Origin: CAVQBJ01 sp963819075
Lineage (GTDB): Bacteria > Actinomycetota > Thermoleophilia > Solirubrobacterales > Solirubrobacteraceae
Direction of reading: 5' to 3'
DNA length: 64,000 nt
Assembly (NCBI GenBank): GCA_963819075.1
Contig: CAWFUP010000001.1
Location: 248,001 to 312,000, forward strand
The notes under the pieces are model-generated. The model saw only the letters and a list, made by a program, of their open reading frames with translations, was not told the origin of the DNA and searched no databases. Positions 29,448 to 37,548 of this stretch are shown here, piece after piece. Each line of letters begins with the position of its first letter. Position 1 is the first letter of the stretch. The translations under genes and the position numbers were made by a program.

Positions 29448-29554
29448 TTGCTTGGCACTCCTTTCCTGTCTGTTGGTTGTCGGCAGGGGGTCGCTGATCG
29501 TCGAGTCGGCGCGCTGACCGTAAAGCAGAGGGTGGGCTGCGACGAAGACGCTGT

Positions 29555-31633
29555 ATGAGCACCACCAGTCCGGCCACGTCCATGGACGTGCCGGCGTACT
29601 CGTGCTCGCTCTCGGCTGTGCTTCTCGCGCGGGTGCGCAGGGTGGCGGGCGATGTCGGCGTGCGCCGGCTACTGGACCGGGCCCAGAGCTCACGGTCGCA
29701 CGACTACCTCCGGGACATCTCGAACTGGATCAGCTTCGACGAGGCGATCGCGCTGTGGGACGCCGGCGAGGCGATCACGCGCGACTCGCACTTCGCTCGC
29801 CACGTCGGTGAGGACACGTCAAAGATGCTCGCTGCGAGTTCTACGGCCAACTTGATTCGCGCACTGGGTTCCGTGGAGGAGAACCTCCGCAACCTGGATG
29901 TCTCCTCGCAGCGCTGGAGCACGGCCGCTCGCGTGGAAACGATCGAGGTACGCCCGGGGTATTGCGAGTTCCGTGCTGAGGCGGCGCCCGGATTCGTCCG
30001 TCACCGGCATCACTGCGAATGCGCGATCGGGCTTGCCAGTCGGTGTACGGTCCTGTTCGGGCTGGCGCCCGCGTATGTGAACCACACCCAGTGCCAGGTG
30101 CTGGGGGCGCCGTATTGCCGGTACGAGGTGACGTGGAGCCCCGCCGCCTCGGGCACTGGCGACGACCCGCAGACGGCGATGCTGCGCGAGCAGCTCCAAG
30201 GCCTCTCCGCCCGGCTCGACGGTGTGTTCGAGGTGGCTGCAGACCTGATCTCGTCCGAGGACCTCGGGGACACGCTCATGCGAATCAGCGAGCGGGCGGC
30301 CGAACAAGTGCGGGCGCCCGCGTATCTGCTGGCCGTACGGCTCGACGACGACGCCGACATCGTCTGCCATCAGCGAGGACTTGATGGGGAGACCGCGCCG
30401 CGCGTGGTTGAGAAGCTCCTCGGTGCTGACGAGCACCCCAGCAACTGGTGTGTGGCGCAGGTGCGATCCCGCCGACGAGACTACGGACGGCTGGTGGCCA
30501 TGTATCCGGACGGAGCGGGCTTCCTGGCCCCGGAACGGGACCTCCTCGAGCTCTACGCGCGCTATGCGGCCACGGCGCTCGACAGCGCGGCGGCGCTGCT
30601 CGAGGCTCGCAACGGCCGTGATGAGGCACGGCGCCGCGATCAGGAGGCACGAACGCTGCTCAAGCTCGCGCGGGTTGTCGCCAGCGCCGGTACGACGGAA
30701 CAGGTAGCGCAGCGTCTCGCCGACGCGGCGCCCGGCGTGATCGACTGCGACCGTGTCAGCGTCTGGCTGTGGAACGAGGAGCGCGGCGAGCTCACGCGCA
30801 GCGCGGTCAACTCGCCCGGACGCGACGACGAATCCCTCGGGCCCGATTCGGTGCGGCCCGACGGTATCCCGCAGCTCGCCGCCTGGCTCGAGCATCCGGA
30901 CCGCGAGCCGTATTTCTCCGACATGCGCAACAGCGCCATCCGCGAATCGCTGAAAGCGGTGGGCGCGGTGGCCTCGGTTGCGGTTCCCATCGCGACCGCC
31001 GAGCGGTTGCTGGGCACGGTGCAGGTCTCCGTCCGCGATCGGCCCGAGCGGCTCTCGCCGTCGCCCGAGCTGAACGAGCGCCTGTCCGGCCTGGCGGCGC
31101 ACGCCGTGATCGCGCTCGAGAACGGTCGTCTCGTCGACCACATCACACACCAGGCGCAGCATGACCAGCTGACCGGTCTACCCAACCGGCTCGCCCTGCG
31201 CGAGCGCGTCGTCTCGGCATCGCGCGACGACAAGGTGGCGCCGGCGACGCTCGCGCTGTTCTTCGTCGATCTGGACTGCTTCAAGCCGATCAACGACGAG
31301 TTCGGCCACGAGGTCGGCGACGCACTTCTGCGCGCAGTCGCCGAACGGCTGGTGAGCAAGGTTCGCCCCGACGATGTCGTGGCGCGAATCGGCGGAGACG
31401 AATTTGCCATCCTCGTCGAGAACGAAGACTCCGACCGGGCGCTAGACGCGATGGCAGATCGACTCCAGCAGGCGTTCGAGGCCCCGTTCCTCGTGGCCGA
31501 GCAGCGATTCACGATGACGGCGAGCATCGGATGTGCTGCGTGCGAAGCGGAGTGCGCTGACCTTGGAACCCTCCTTCGCGATGCCGACGCCGCCATGTAT
31601 GCGGTGAAGCGCTCCCGGTCCGAGCGTCCGTAG
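29555..31633 (+). CDS. Sensor diguanylate cyclase (V4R-like, GAF, GGDEF)
   Basis: 692 aa, no membrane segment. Residues about 1-195 form a sensor domain ending NHTQCQVLGAPYCRYEVTW, which resembles the Cys-containing end of V4R-type ligand domains. Residues about 215-345 and 365-515 are GAF-like. The GGDEF domain (about 530-690) has intact GGDEF near residue 612 and the RPDD inhibitory site five residues before it, so active and product-regulated cyclase activity is expected. It is divergent from rtcB with about 107 bases between starts. Confidence 0.9.
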   Translation: MSTTSPATSMDVPAYSCSLSAVLLARVRRVAGDVGVRRLLDRAQSSRSHDYLRDISNWISFDEAIALWDAGEAITRDSHFARHVGEDTSKMLAASSTANLIRALGSVEENLRNLDVSSQRWSTAARVETIEVRPGYCEFRAEAAPGFVRHRHHCECAIGLASRCTVLFGLAPAYVNHTQCQVLGAPYCRYEVTWSPAASGTGDDPQTAMLREQLQGLSARLDGVFEVAADLISSEDLGDTLMRISERAAEQVRAPAYLLAVRLDDDADIVCHQRGLDGETAPRVVEKLLGADEHPSNWCVAQVRSRRRDYGRLVAMYPDGAGFLAPERDLLELYARYAATALDSAAALLEARNGRDEARRRDQEARTLLKLARVVASAGTTEQVAQRLADAAPGVIDCDRVSVWLWNEERGELTRSAVNSPGRDDESLGPDSVRPDGIPQLAAWLEHPDREPYFSDMRNSAIRESLKAVGAVASVAVPIATAERLLGTVQVSVRDRPERLSPSPELNERLSGLAAHAVIALENGRLVDHITHQAQHDQLTGLPNRLALRERVVSASRDDKVAPATLALFFVDLDCFKPINDEFGHEVGDALLRAVAERLVSKVRPDDVVARIGGDEFAILVENEDSDRALDAMADRLQQAFEAPFLVAEQRFTMTASIGCAACEAECADLGTLLRDADAAMYAVKRSRSERP

Positions 31634-31646
31634 CGCGACGGAGCGG

Positions 31647-34154
31647 CTACGGGAACCCGGTCACCGTCACGGGCGTTGACTGAGTCGAGTTCCCTCCGTT
31701 CCCCAGCTCGCCGTCGCCGCCGTACCCCCAGCAGGCGAGTCCGCCCGACGCGTTCAGCTCGCACGTGTGCTCCAGGCCGCCCGTCACGGCGGTGGAGTTC
31801 GAGATCCCGCTCACCGTCACCGGGACGTCGCTGTTGGTCGGCATCGACCCGTTGCCGAGCTGCCCGTAGTTGTTCCATCCCCAGCAAGCGACCGAACCGG
31901 TCGACAGGCGCGCGCAGGTGTGGCCTCCGCCCGCCGCGATCGTGGTGGCGTTCGTGATGCCGCTGACCTGCACGGGGGCGTCGCTGGGGTTGTAGGTGCC
32001 GTTGCCCAGCTGTCCGTAGCCGTTCTGTCCCCAGCACCAGACGGTTCCGTTCGACAGCAGGGCGCACGAGTGATCGGCGCCCGCCGCGACCGCGATCGCG
32101 CTCGTGACGCCACTGACGGTCACCGGGACGGTGGTGGGGTTCGCCGTCCCGTCGCCGAGAGAGCCGTCGCTGTTGTTGCCCCAGCAGCTGATGGTGCCGT
32201 TCTTCAGCAACGCGCAGGCGTGGAAGGTCCCCGACGCGATCGCGGTGGCGTGCGTGATCCCGCTGACCTCCATCGGGAAGGAGCTGGCGGTGTTGGACCC
32301 GTCGCCGTCGCCGAGCTGACTCTGGTCGTCCGCACCCCAGCAATCGACGTGCCCGGTTTGCAGCACGGCGCACGAGTCGGTGGCGCCCGCGGCGATCGCG
32401 ACGGCGTTGGAGATCCCGTTGACGGTGACCGGCGATGGGCTGTCGGCGCCGGACGATCCGTTCCCGAGCTCGCCGCTCCCGTTGGCGCCCCAGCAGAGAA
32501 TCCCGCCCGCGACGCGCAGCGCGCACGAATGATCGGTGCCGGCGGCGATCGCCGCGGCGTCGGTGATGCCGCTGACGGTCACCGGGGTGCTGCTCGGACC
32601 CGTGGACCCGTTGCCGAGCTGACCGTGGGTGTTGGCGCCCCAGCACGCCACCGCGCCCGACGAGCGCAGGGCACACGATTGGTCGTAGCCGGCGCCGAGG
32701 CTCGTTGCCGGCGTGGCGACGTTGTGGAGAGGCGGCGGCGGAGATGTCGACGGCGGAGATGCCGGCGCCCCGAACGCCCCACCGGCGTCGGCGAGCGGGA
32801 ACGAGTGGTCATAGACGTGGAACGCAGGACTCGTCAGGCCGAGCGGCGGGATCGCGATGCTCGCGGTCAGGTCGACCGGGATCGCGAGCGTCCACCACGG
32901 GTTCTGCGTGATGTCGGCTTCGAAGTCAACGCCTGTCTTCAGCGCGATCTCCGGGCCGACAACGCCGTAGAGCAGAACGTCGATCGTCGGGGTCACGTTC
33001 GCTTCAATGCTCGCGTTCGCCGAAAGCGACGGCGGCGTGTAGCTGAAGTGCGGGGAGAAGCTGTCAATCCCGTGGAACCCGTTGCCCTTTGTCCAGCCGA
33101 CGCCCGCCGAAGCGGAGAAGCCGGCGCTCACGCCGGTGGTCACCTGCGCCGACGCCGAGGCCGACGCGTCGAGATAGACGGTGAGGTTCGAAGTCATCAC
33201 CACGGGGACCGGGCCGACGAACGTGTCGATGCTCGGGCCCTTCGCGGTGAACAGCACACGCTTGGCCAGCGAGCAGGTCCCGGACGCGGCGACGGCCGCC
33301 TCGAGTGACGCATTCAGACTCGCGTCCGCCGTCAGGCTCGCGCTCTGCAACCCGTGAAGCAGGGTCCAGTCAGCCGCGAGATGCAGGCCCGCCCCGAACG
33401 TCACATCGTGCGTGATCGTGACGCCGGCACTGCCCTGGCATGAGATCGTCGCTTTCGAGATCGTCGCGCGCCGCGACGCCATCATGGCGGTGGCCTCGGT
33501 GCCGGTCACGTCACTGGCGACGAGATCCACCGAGCCCTGAGGTACGGCCTGCATCAGTGTCGCGGGGACGGTCGTCGCAACCGTGTGTCCATTCTTCTGC
33601 GTCACGTTGGTCACTCGCCCAAGGAAGCCGTCCGGCGTGCCCGTGCCCTGCCCGATCACCAGGATCTGCCCGACCTGCGCCTGATTGCCGCCCGCGTAGG
33701 TGACCGTGCCTGACGTCCCCGGCGTGGGAACCGATTGCACGACCGACGGACTGATCACCTGGGTCTTCGGTGAGACCACCACCGTGACCGCGCCCTTGGC
33801 CGGCGCCAGAACGCGGAACCGCCTCGTCGTGGACGCCCGGTGGCCGAATGTCGCGCGCACGAGGACACGATTCGCTCGCGACGGCGTGATCCAGGTCAGC
33901 GCAAACCGCCCGCGCGCCCCCGTGCGACCACCCGCGATCTTGCGCCACCGCCGGCCGATCTCGCGCTGAATCGAAACCTGGGAGCCGGGGCGCGTGCCTG
34001 CCCGGCCGGCGAACGTCACGAGCGCGTCCGGGTTCTGCTTCGCCGCGACGGGGTTGAGCCGAATGCCACCGCTCGCCTGCGCAGCGACCGGGAACATGAC
34101 GAGTGCGACAACGACGCAGCAAATTGCGGCAACGGCTCTCGCGGGCGTGAGCAC
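31647..34154 (-). CDS. Secreted RCC1-repeat protein
   Basis: 835 aa from GTG 34154, chosen because GGGAGGAGG lies just upstream; a GTG at 34184 adds ten residues without such a site. A signal peptide ends VAAQA. Residues about 40-130 look Ig-like, about 130-480 form a beta-rich domain of unknown family, and a Pro/Ser linker near 490 leads to seven or so RCC1-type repeats, each about 50 residues with GxxHxCALxxxGxVxCWGxNxxGQLGNG. The repeats should fold as a beta propeller. Probably extracellular and adhesive or binding; partner unknown. Confidence 0.85.
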   Translation of the reverse strand: MLTPARAVAAICCVVVALVMFPVAAQASGGIRLNPVAAKQNPDALVTFAGRAGTRPGSQVSIQREIGRRWRKIAGGRTGARGRFALTWITPSRANRVLVRATFGHRASTTRRFRVLAPAKGAVTVVVSPKTQVISPSVVQSVPTPGTSGTVTYAGGNQAQVGQILVIGQGTGTPDGFLGRVTNVTQKNGHTVATTVPATLMQAVPQGSVDLVASDVTGTEATAMMASRRATISKATISCQGSAGVTITHDVTFGAGLHLAADWTLLHGLQSASLTADASLNASLEAAVAASGTCSLAKRVLFTAKGPSIDTFVGPVPVVMTSNLTVYLDASASASAQVTTGVSAGFSASAGVGWTKGNGFHGIDSFSPHFSYTPPSLSANASIEANVTPTIDVLLYGVVGPEIALKTGVDFEADITQNPWWTLAIPVDLTASIAIPPLGLTSPAFHVYDHSFPLADAGGAFGAPASPPSTSPPPPLHNVATPATSLGAGYDQSCALRSSGAVACWGANTHGQLGNGSTGPSSTPVTVSGITDAAAIAAGTDHSCALRVAGGILCWGANGSGELGNGSSGADSPSPVTVNGISNAVAIAAGATDSCAVLQTGHVDCWGADDQSQLGDGDGSNTASSFPMEVSGITHATAIASGTFHACALLKNGTISCWGNNSDGSLGDGTANPTTVPVTVSGVTSAIAVAAGADHSCALLSNGTVWCWGQNGYGQLGNGTYNPSDAPVQVSGITNATTIAAGGGHTCARLSTGSVACWGWNNYGQLGNGSMPTNSDVPVTVSGISNSTAVTGGLEHTCELNASGGLACWGYGGDGELGNGGNSTQSTPVTVTGFP

Positions 34155-34211
34155 CCGCCTCCTCCCTCGTCGGCTTCCCTGCACCGGACAAGCTTACCGG
34201 TGACGGGATGA

Positions 34212-34283
34212 TGCCCCCGAGAGGAGTCGAACCTCTGCGCCCGGATTCGAAGTCCGGTGCTCTGTCCACTGAGCTACGGAGGC
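34212..34283 (-). tRNA. tRNA-Arg (anticodon TCG)
   Basis: Canonical cloverleaf: acceptor GCCTCCG/CGGGGGC with one G-U, D arm GCTC/GAGC, anticodon arm CCGGA-CTTCGAA-TCCGG, T arm AGAGG-TTCGACT-CCTCT, discriminator A. No CCA is encoded. Last member of the array in transcription order. Confidence 0.95.
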
Positions 34284-34286
34284 GGA

Positions 34287-34372
34287 TACGGGCGGAGGGA
34301 GTCGAACCCTCATGGGCTGCTGGGCCCGCCGGCTTCTGAGGCCGGTGCGTCTTCCGGTTCCGCCACGCCCGT
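34287..34372 (-). tRNA. tRNA-Leu (anticodon CAG)
   Basis: Class II tRNA: acceptor ACGGGCG/CGCCCGT, D arm GCG/CGC, anticodon arm CCGGC-CTCAGAA-GCCGG, long variable arm GGGC/GCCC, T arm GAGGG-TTCGACT-CCCTC, discriminator A. Only 3 bases before tRNA-Arg(TCG), and 114 bases after the Ro60 stop. Confidence 0.95.
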
Positions 34373-34486
34373 CCGCAGCGCCGCCGCCTGGACGGCTCGG
34401 CGGCGGCGCGTCTTCGTGGCGCCCGGCGGCGTGTCCCGGTTGGGAGCACCCCGCGGGCGCCGTTCGCCCCGGCGACGCGCCCTCGA

Positions 34487-36157
34487 TCAGAGCGCGCCGC
34501 GGGCGAAGTACGAGATCAGCTGCGGCGTCGCGGTGTCGAACCCGACGACGTCGAGCATCCCCCGATCGGTGGGGTCGGCGATCGAGAACCCGTTCGAGGT
34601 CATCCCGACGACGACCAGCCGAGCATCGAGGCCCGACTGCCGGCGGTACTCGCGCAGAGCCTGGACCGGGTGAACGTCGCCCGCCCAGGTCTCTGAGTCG
34701 GTGTAGATCACGAACGTGTCGATCTCGCGCTCGCGCCCCTGGGCGTAGCGCATCGGCAGCGCGCAGTCGGTGCCGCCGAACGGCAGGCCCGACACCGTCT
34801 CGATCACGTCATCGAGACGCTGCCGCGGCGACAGCGCCAGCGGCGTCAGGCCGTTGGCCCGGCCTGGCCACGTGCGCCGACCCGGCGTCGTCGCCAGTCC
34901 GCCCCGCCCGGCGAAGAACCCGACCGTCTCGTAGTGCGGCTCGGTGGCCGCCGTCACGAGCGCGAGCGCCGCCGACGCGTCGCGGGGCGTCAGGCCGGGC
35001 ACTCCGGCCACATTGCCCCACGTCATCGAGGCTGACACGTCGAGGGCCAGCAGCAGGCGCTGGCCGCCCGGCTCGACGTTGGCGAATGCCGCGTAGAACG
35101 CGCCATCCAGCGCGTCGACCACCTCACGCACCGGCGTCCAGGTGTGACGCCCGCGGGCGCCGTGGCCGGACTGGTAGGTGCGCAGGGCCGCGAGCAGCGC
35201 GATCGGGTGCACCCGCGCGCGGCGCAGGCGCTCCGCGTCGCCGAGCTGCACGACGACCCGGTCCGTGCCCGCCGAGCCCGGCGCGAGCACACCGGCTCGC
35301 GTCATCGCCGCCAGGTTGCGGACCATCGCCGTCATCGGCATGTCCTCGAGCAGCGCGTCCCAGACCTCCGCTGCGGCCAGGTGCTCGGGGCGCAGCGCCT
35401 CGCGCGGCAGGCGGTACTCGCGGACGAGCGCCGCCGTCTGCTCCGCCGTGGTCGCCGCCTGAGCGCGCACGAACCCCTCGACCACGCGCGGAGCCGCCGG
35501 TGCATCGCCGCCCCGCACGATCCACTCGAACAGGTGGCGATGCTCGTCGGACACCTCGTTGGTCGGGTTGCCGGCCGAGACCCGTCGCGCCGGGTGGGCC
35601 AGGCGCAGCAGGTCGCGGTGCGTCATGCCCTCGCGCTGGCGGTACTTCACCGCCTGGTAGCCGAGGGCGTCGAGCGGACGCTCGGCGTACCAGCGCGCGA
35701 CCGCCCGGCGCAGCGAGCGACCCCATCCGCGGAAGCCCTCGACGAACGAGGCCAACGCGAACAGGTGCGTGCCGGTGCGGGCCACTCGCGAGAGCGCCTC
35801 GAGGGCCGCCCGGCGAGTGTGCACGTCGTCCGCCGCGGCAGCCATCGCCAGGGCGAGCAGGGCCGGGTCGTTCTTGGGCGCGCGGCCCTCCACCGATACG
35901 GCAACGATCTCGGCGACGGCGCGTGGCCCGTCCTCGCGCAGGCAGCGCTGCACGATCTCGGCGTTCTCGCGCGTGAGCGTACGCTCGGACGCGTAATAGG
36001 TGCCGCCCTCCGAGCCGAGGATCAGGAAGCGGCGCAGCCGCGCCCAGTCGTCGACCGCCCAGGCGTAGCCGCCGGCCGAGTTCTCGACCTGGTCGGCACC
36101 TGGGATGGGCATCGACTGAGGCACGCGCGTGTTGGCGTGGCGCTGCAGGTACGACAT
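34487..36157 (-). CDS. rsr: Ro60/Rsr ortholog: TROVE and vWA domain RNA-binding protein
   Basis: 556 aa from ATG 36157, after AAAGGAGGTGTGAC. The N-terminal two thirds is the TROVE ring of helical repeats, opening with AGGYAWAVDDWARLRRFLIL, then GGTYYASERTLTREN and HRDLLRLAHP. The C-terminal third is a vWA domain with the metal site DVSASM near residue 372, then a conserved Thr/Asp (GGTDCALPM, VIYTDSETW). Ro60 proteins bind Y RNAs on the outer surface and misfolded RNA ends in the central hole, and take part in RNA quality control. Two Y-RNA-like structures lie directly upstream and tRNA genes flank both sides. Confidence 0.95.
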   Translation of the reverse strand: MSYLQRHANTRVPQSMPIPGADQVENSAGGYAWAVDDWARLRRFLILGSEGGTYYASERTLTRENAEIVQRCLREDGPRAVAEIVAVSVEGRAPKNDPALLALAMAAAADDVHTRRAALEALSRVARTGTHLFALASFVEGFRGWGRSLRRAVARWYAERPLDALGYQAVKYRQREGMTHRDLLRLAHPARRVSAGNPTNEVSDEHRHLFEWIVRGGDAPAAPRVVEGFVRAQAATTAEQTAALVREYRLPREALRPEHLAAAEVWDALLEDMPMTAMVRNLAAMTRAGVLAPGSAGTDRVVVQLGDAERLRRARVHPIALLAALRTYQSGHGARGRHTWTPVREVVDALDGAFYAAFANVEPGGQRLLLALDVSASMTWGNVAGVPGLTPRDASAALALVTAATEPHYETVGFFAGRGGLATTPGRRTWPGRANGLTPLALSPRQRLDDVIETVSGLPFGGTDCALPMRYAQGREREIDTFVIYTDSETWAGDVHPVQALREYRRQSGLDARLVVVGMTSNGFSIADPTDRGMLDVVGFDTATPQLISYFARGAL

Positions 36158-36210
36158 GTCACACCTCCTTTCGGTGCGGTTGGGGTGAAGTGGCTGCGGT
36201 CGTGGTGGTG

Positions 36211-36271
36211 CGGTCCGGGAATGCCAGGGCTCGCGCCCTGGCCATTCGCTGAACAGGCGATAACCGGACCG
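36211..36271 (-). ncRNA. Candidate Y RNA B (hairpin RNA upstream of Ro60)
   Basis: In sense (minus-strand) orientation an 8-bp stem CGGUCCGG/CCGGACCG closes the RNA, followed by UUAUCGCCUGUUCAGC on the 5' side only, then a second stem GAAU-(G)-GCCAGGG / CCCUGGC-AUUC with loop CGCGAG. The stem-asymmetric loop-stem form, the GGUCCG start also seen in animal Y RNAs, and the position 54 bases before Ro60 support a Y RNA. CGGUUAUCG is shared with candidate A. No known family search could be run. Confidence 0.5.
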
Positions 36272-36326
36272 GCTCCGGCCCGCAGCGGGAGCCTTGTGAT
36301 GTGGTTGGGTCGCGGTCGTGTGGATG

Positions 36327-36404
36327 CGGTCGGAACACAGGGAGCGGATTCGAACCGCAGGGCGCGCCGGCCCGGCGCGACCCCCTGACCCGATAACCGA
36401 GCCG
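36327..36404 (-). ncRNA. Candidate Y RNA A with tRNA-like module (YrlA-like)
   Basis: Sense strand: lower stem CGG-c-UCGG / CCGA-CCG with one bulged C, as in Ro-binding stems, then UUAUCGGGU. Next comes a tRNA-like module: acceptor-like CAGGGG/UCCCUG, a hairpin GCGCC-GGGCC-GGCGC, and a T arm GCGG-UUCGAAU-CCGC whose 3' strand runs directly into the acceptor strand. This combination matches the two-part plan of bacterial YrlA RNAs. The hairpin could alternatively pair CAGGG with the nearer CCCUG. It sits between tRNA-Trp and candidate Y RNA B. Confidence 0.5.
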
Positions 36405-36434
36405 CTTCGGCCCGCGACTGGTGATAGGAACGGA

Positions 36435-36505
36435 CAGGCCCGCCAGGACTTGCACCCGGACCGACGAGGTTGGAGCTCGCCATGCTGCGTTGACACCACG
36501 GGCCT
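36435..36505 (-). tRNA. Aberrant tRNA-Trp (anticodon CCA)
   Basis: Acceptor AGGCCCG/CGGGCCT, anticodon arm GCGAG-CTCCAAC-CTCGT giving CCA, T arm CCGGG-TGCAAGT-CCTGG, discriminator G. Two usual features are absent: the D loop (CAACGCA) lacks the GG pair and the T loop is TGCAAGT, not TTCRANN, so the normal elbow contacts cannot form. The D stem is weak (GTGT/GCAT). Confidence 0.7.
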
Positions 36506-36527
36506 TCAAACGAGAGCGAAGATGCGA

Positions 36528-36599
36528 TACGCCCGGCTGGACTCGAACCAGCGACCTCTGCCTTCGCAGAGCAGCGCTCTTCCACTGAGCTACGGGCGT
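36528..36599 (-). tRNA. tRNA-Arg (anticodon GCG)
   Basis: Otherwise canonical: acceptor ACGCCCG/CGGGCGT, D arm GCTC/GAGC, anticodon arm CTGCT-CTGCGAA-GGCAG, T arm GCTGG-TTCGAGT-CCAGC, discriminator A. The anticodon GCG is rare, because most bacteria read CGY with an A34 (inosine) tRNA. Confidence 0.88.
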
Positions 36600-36607
36600 T
36601 CAGGAGG

Positions 36608-36680
36608 AGCCTCCGGCAGGAGTCGAACCCACACCTCGGCCGTACGACGGGCGCGTGCTTGCCTTTGACACTACGGAGGC
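36608..36680 (-). tRNA. tRNA-Thr (anticodon CGT) with mismatched anticodon stem
   Basis: Acceptor GCCTCCG/CGGAGGC, D arm GTGT/GCAC with a GG-containing loop, anticodon arm CGCCC-GTCGTAC-GGCCG with one C-C mismatch in the middle pair, T arm GTGGG-TTCGACT-CCTGC, discriminator T. The anticodon reading depends on accepting the mismatch. Confidence 0.7.
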
Positions 36681-36701
36681 CATGCGGTGCGAGCGAGCTG
36701 G

Positions 36702-36754
36702 GGAGCAGAGACGAAGTTCGAACTCGAACGTCTGGCCGTCGATTCGTCTGCTCC
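36702..36754 (-). ncRNA. 53-nt tRNA-like minihelix
   Basis: GGAGCAG pairs with CTGCTCC (7 bp) and AGACG with CGTCT (5 bp); the two 3' strands are contiguous, as in the acceptor and T stems of a tRNA. Only 14 bases replace the D and anticodon arms, and the T-like loop is 15 bases with a TTCGA-g-TTCGAA core. It aligns with the tRNA array on the same strand. It may be a reduced tRNA, a relic or a decoy. Confidence 0.4.
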
Positions 36755-36944
36755 ACGCCGCGCGGTTCGCAGGCGGATCGGCGTAGGGCAAGGTCCGGGA
36801 ACACGCGTGACGGTCGCGACGTTCCCGTCGAGCGGCAATGCTCGGTGCTTGAGAGCGAGAAGGCGACCGCGAGGCGGCGTCTCGTGGCGCCGCAGCGAGG
36901 TAGGTACCAACGGAACCTCCGCGGCGGCAACCCCTCGGCGTGGG
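36755..36944 (-). other. Non-coding structured region
   Basis: 190 bases between the minihelix and a protein gene. On the minus strand hairpins include CGGGAAC/GTTCCCG (36796-36827), GCGGCG/CGCCGC and GAGC/GCTC. GGTTCCG (36911-36917) could close with CGGACC (36792-36797) around them with one bulged base, recalling the Y-RNA-like stems downstream, but no CGGUUAUCG motif follows. Confidence 0.3.
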
Positions 36945-37544
36945 TTAGGAGGGGCCGTCCGGGGGGATATGTCCGTACAGCGTGTAGACGTCCGCGTTTG
37001 CCTGCGATAGCCGAGGGGTGCGGCCGTTGTTGGTCAGCGTCACGGTGGCCGTGTATCCCTCGGGCAGTCGCGTCGTCCAGGTCGTGGTCGCCAGCTGCGG
37101 GTCGTTGCCCGTCAGGTTCCACCCGATCCGCATGGCCGTTTCGTCATAGAAGGCAATGACCTTGGCGTATGTAAGGGAGGATCTGAAGGACCCGAACACG
37201 TCGAGGTGGCTCCATCGGTGGTAACCCTGGTCCCATTGCGCGGGTTGTGCCACAAGCGGGCCGTAGTTCTGGTCGATGGTGCTGACGGCCGCCGGGTAAC
37301 GCGGCGCCTGAACCCAATTGGAGCGCGGCGGCAGCGCGGTGAGTAGGCCCGCGTGCTCGAGGGCGTGCAGTCGCGCATCTCCGTGGTCGCCCGAGCCGGA
37401 TCGCTCTCCGAAGATCAGCCAGCCCTCGAATGCGACTGCCGCCACGACCAGCACGGCACACGCGAGGATTCCTCGGAGAATCCTGGCTCCCCATCGCCGG
37501 CGGCGTTGGAAAGCCTGGTCTCGGCTCAGGGGCCTGGCGCTCAT
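36945..37544 (-). CDS. Membrane-anchored protein of unknown function
   Basis: 199 aa. Residues 1-20 are Arg-rich and cytoplasmic, about 21-45 form one membrane segment (ILACAVLVVAAVAFEGWLIF), and the rest is outside. The exterior part has no catalytic motif that I recognise; it includes WNLTGNDPQLATTTW and ends HIPPDGPS. It begins 4 bases after the SGNH stop, so the two form an operon. Base composition is less GC-rich than most neighbours. Both sit inside the tRNA array. Confidence 0.7.
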   Translation of the reverse strand: MSARPLSRDQAFQRRRRWGARILRGILACAVLVVAAVAFEGWLIFGERSGSGDHGDARLHALEHAGLLTALPPRSNWVQAPRYPAAVSTIDQNYGPLVAQPAQWDQGYHRWSHLDVFGSFRSSLTYAKVIAFYDETAMRIGWNLTGNDPQLATTTWTTRLPEGYTATVTLTNNGRTPRLSQANADVYTLYGHIPPDGPS

Positions 37545-37548
37545 CCCG

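Noticed and set aside
36158..36499. N-terminal extension of Ro60 to 36499
   Set aside because: The extension would run through both Y-RNA-like structures and is not protein-like; AAAGGAGG before ATG 36157 fixes the start.
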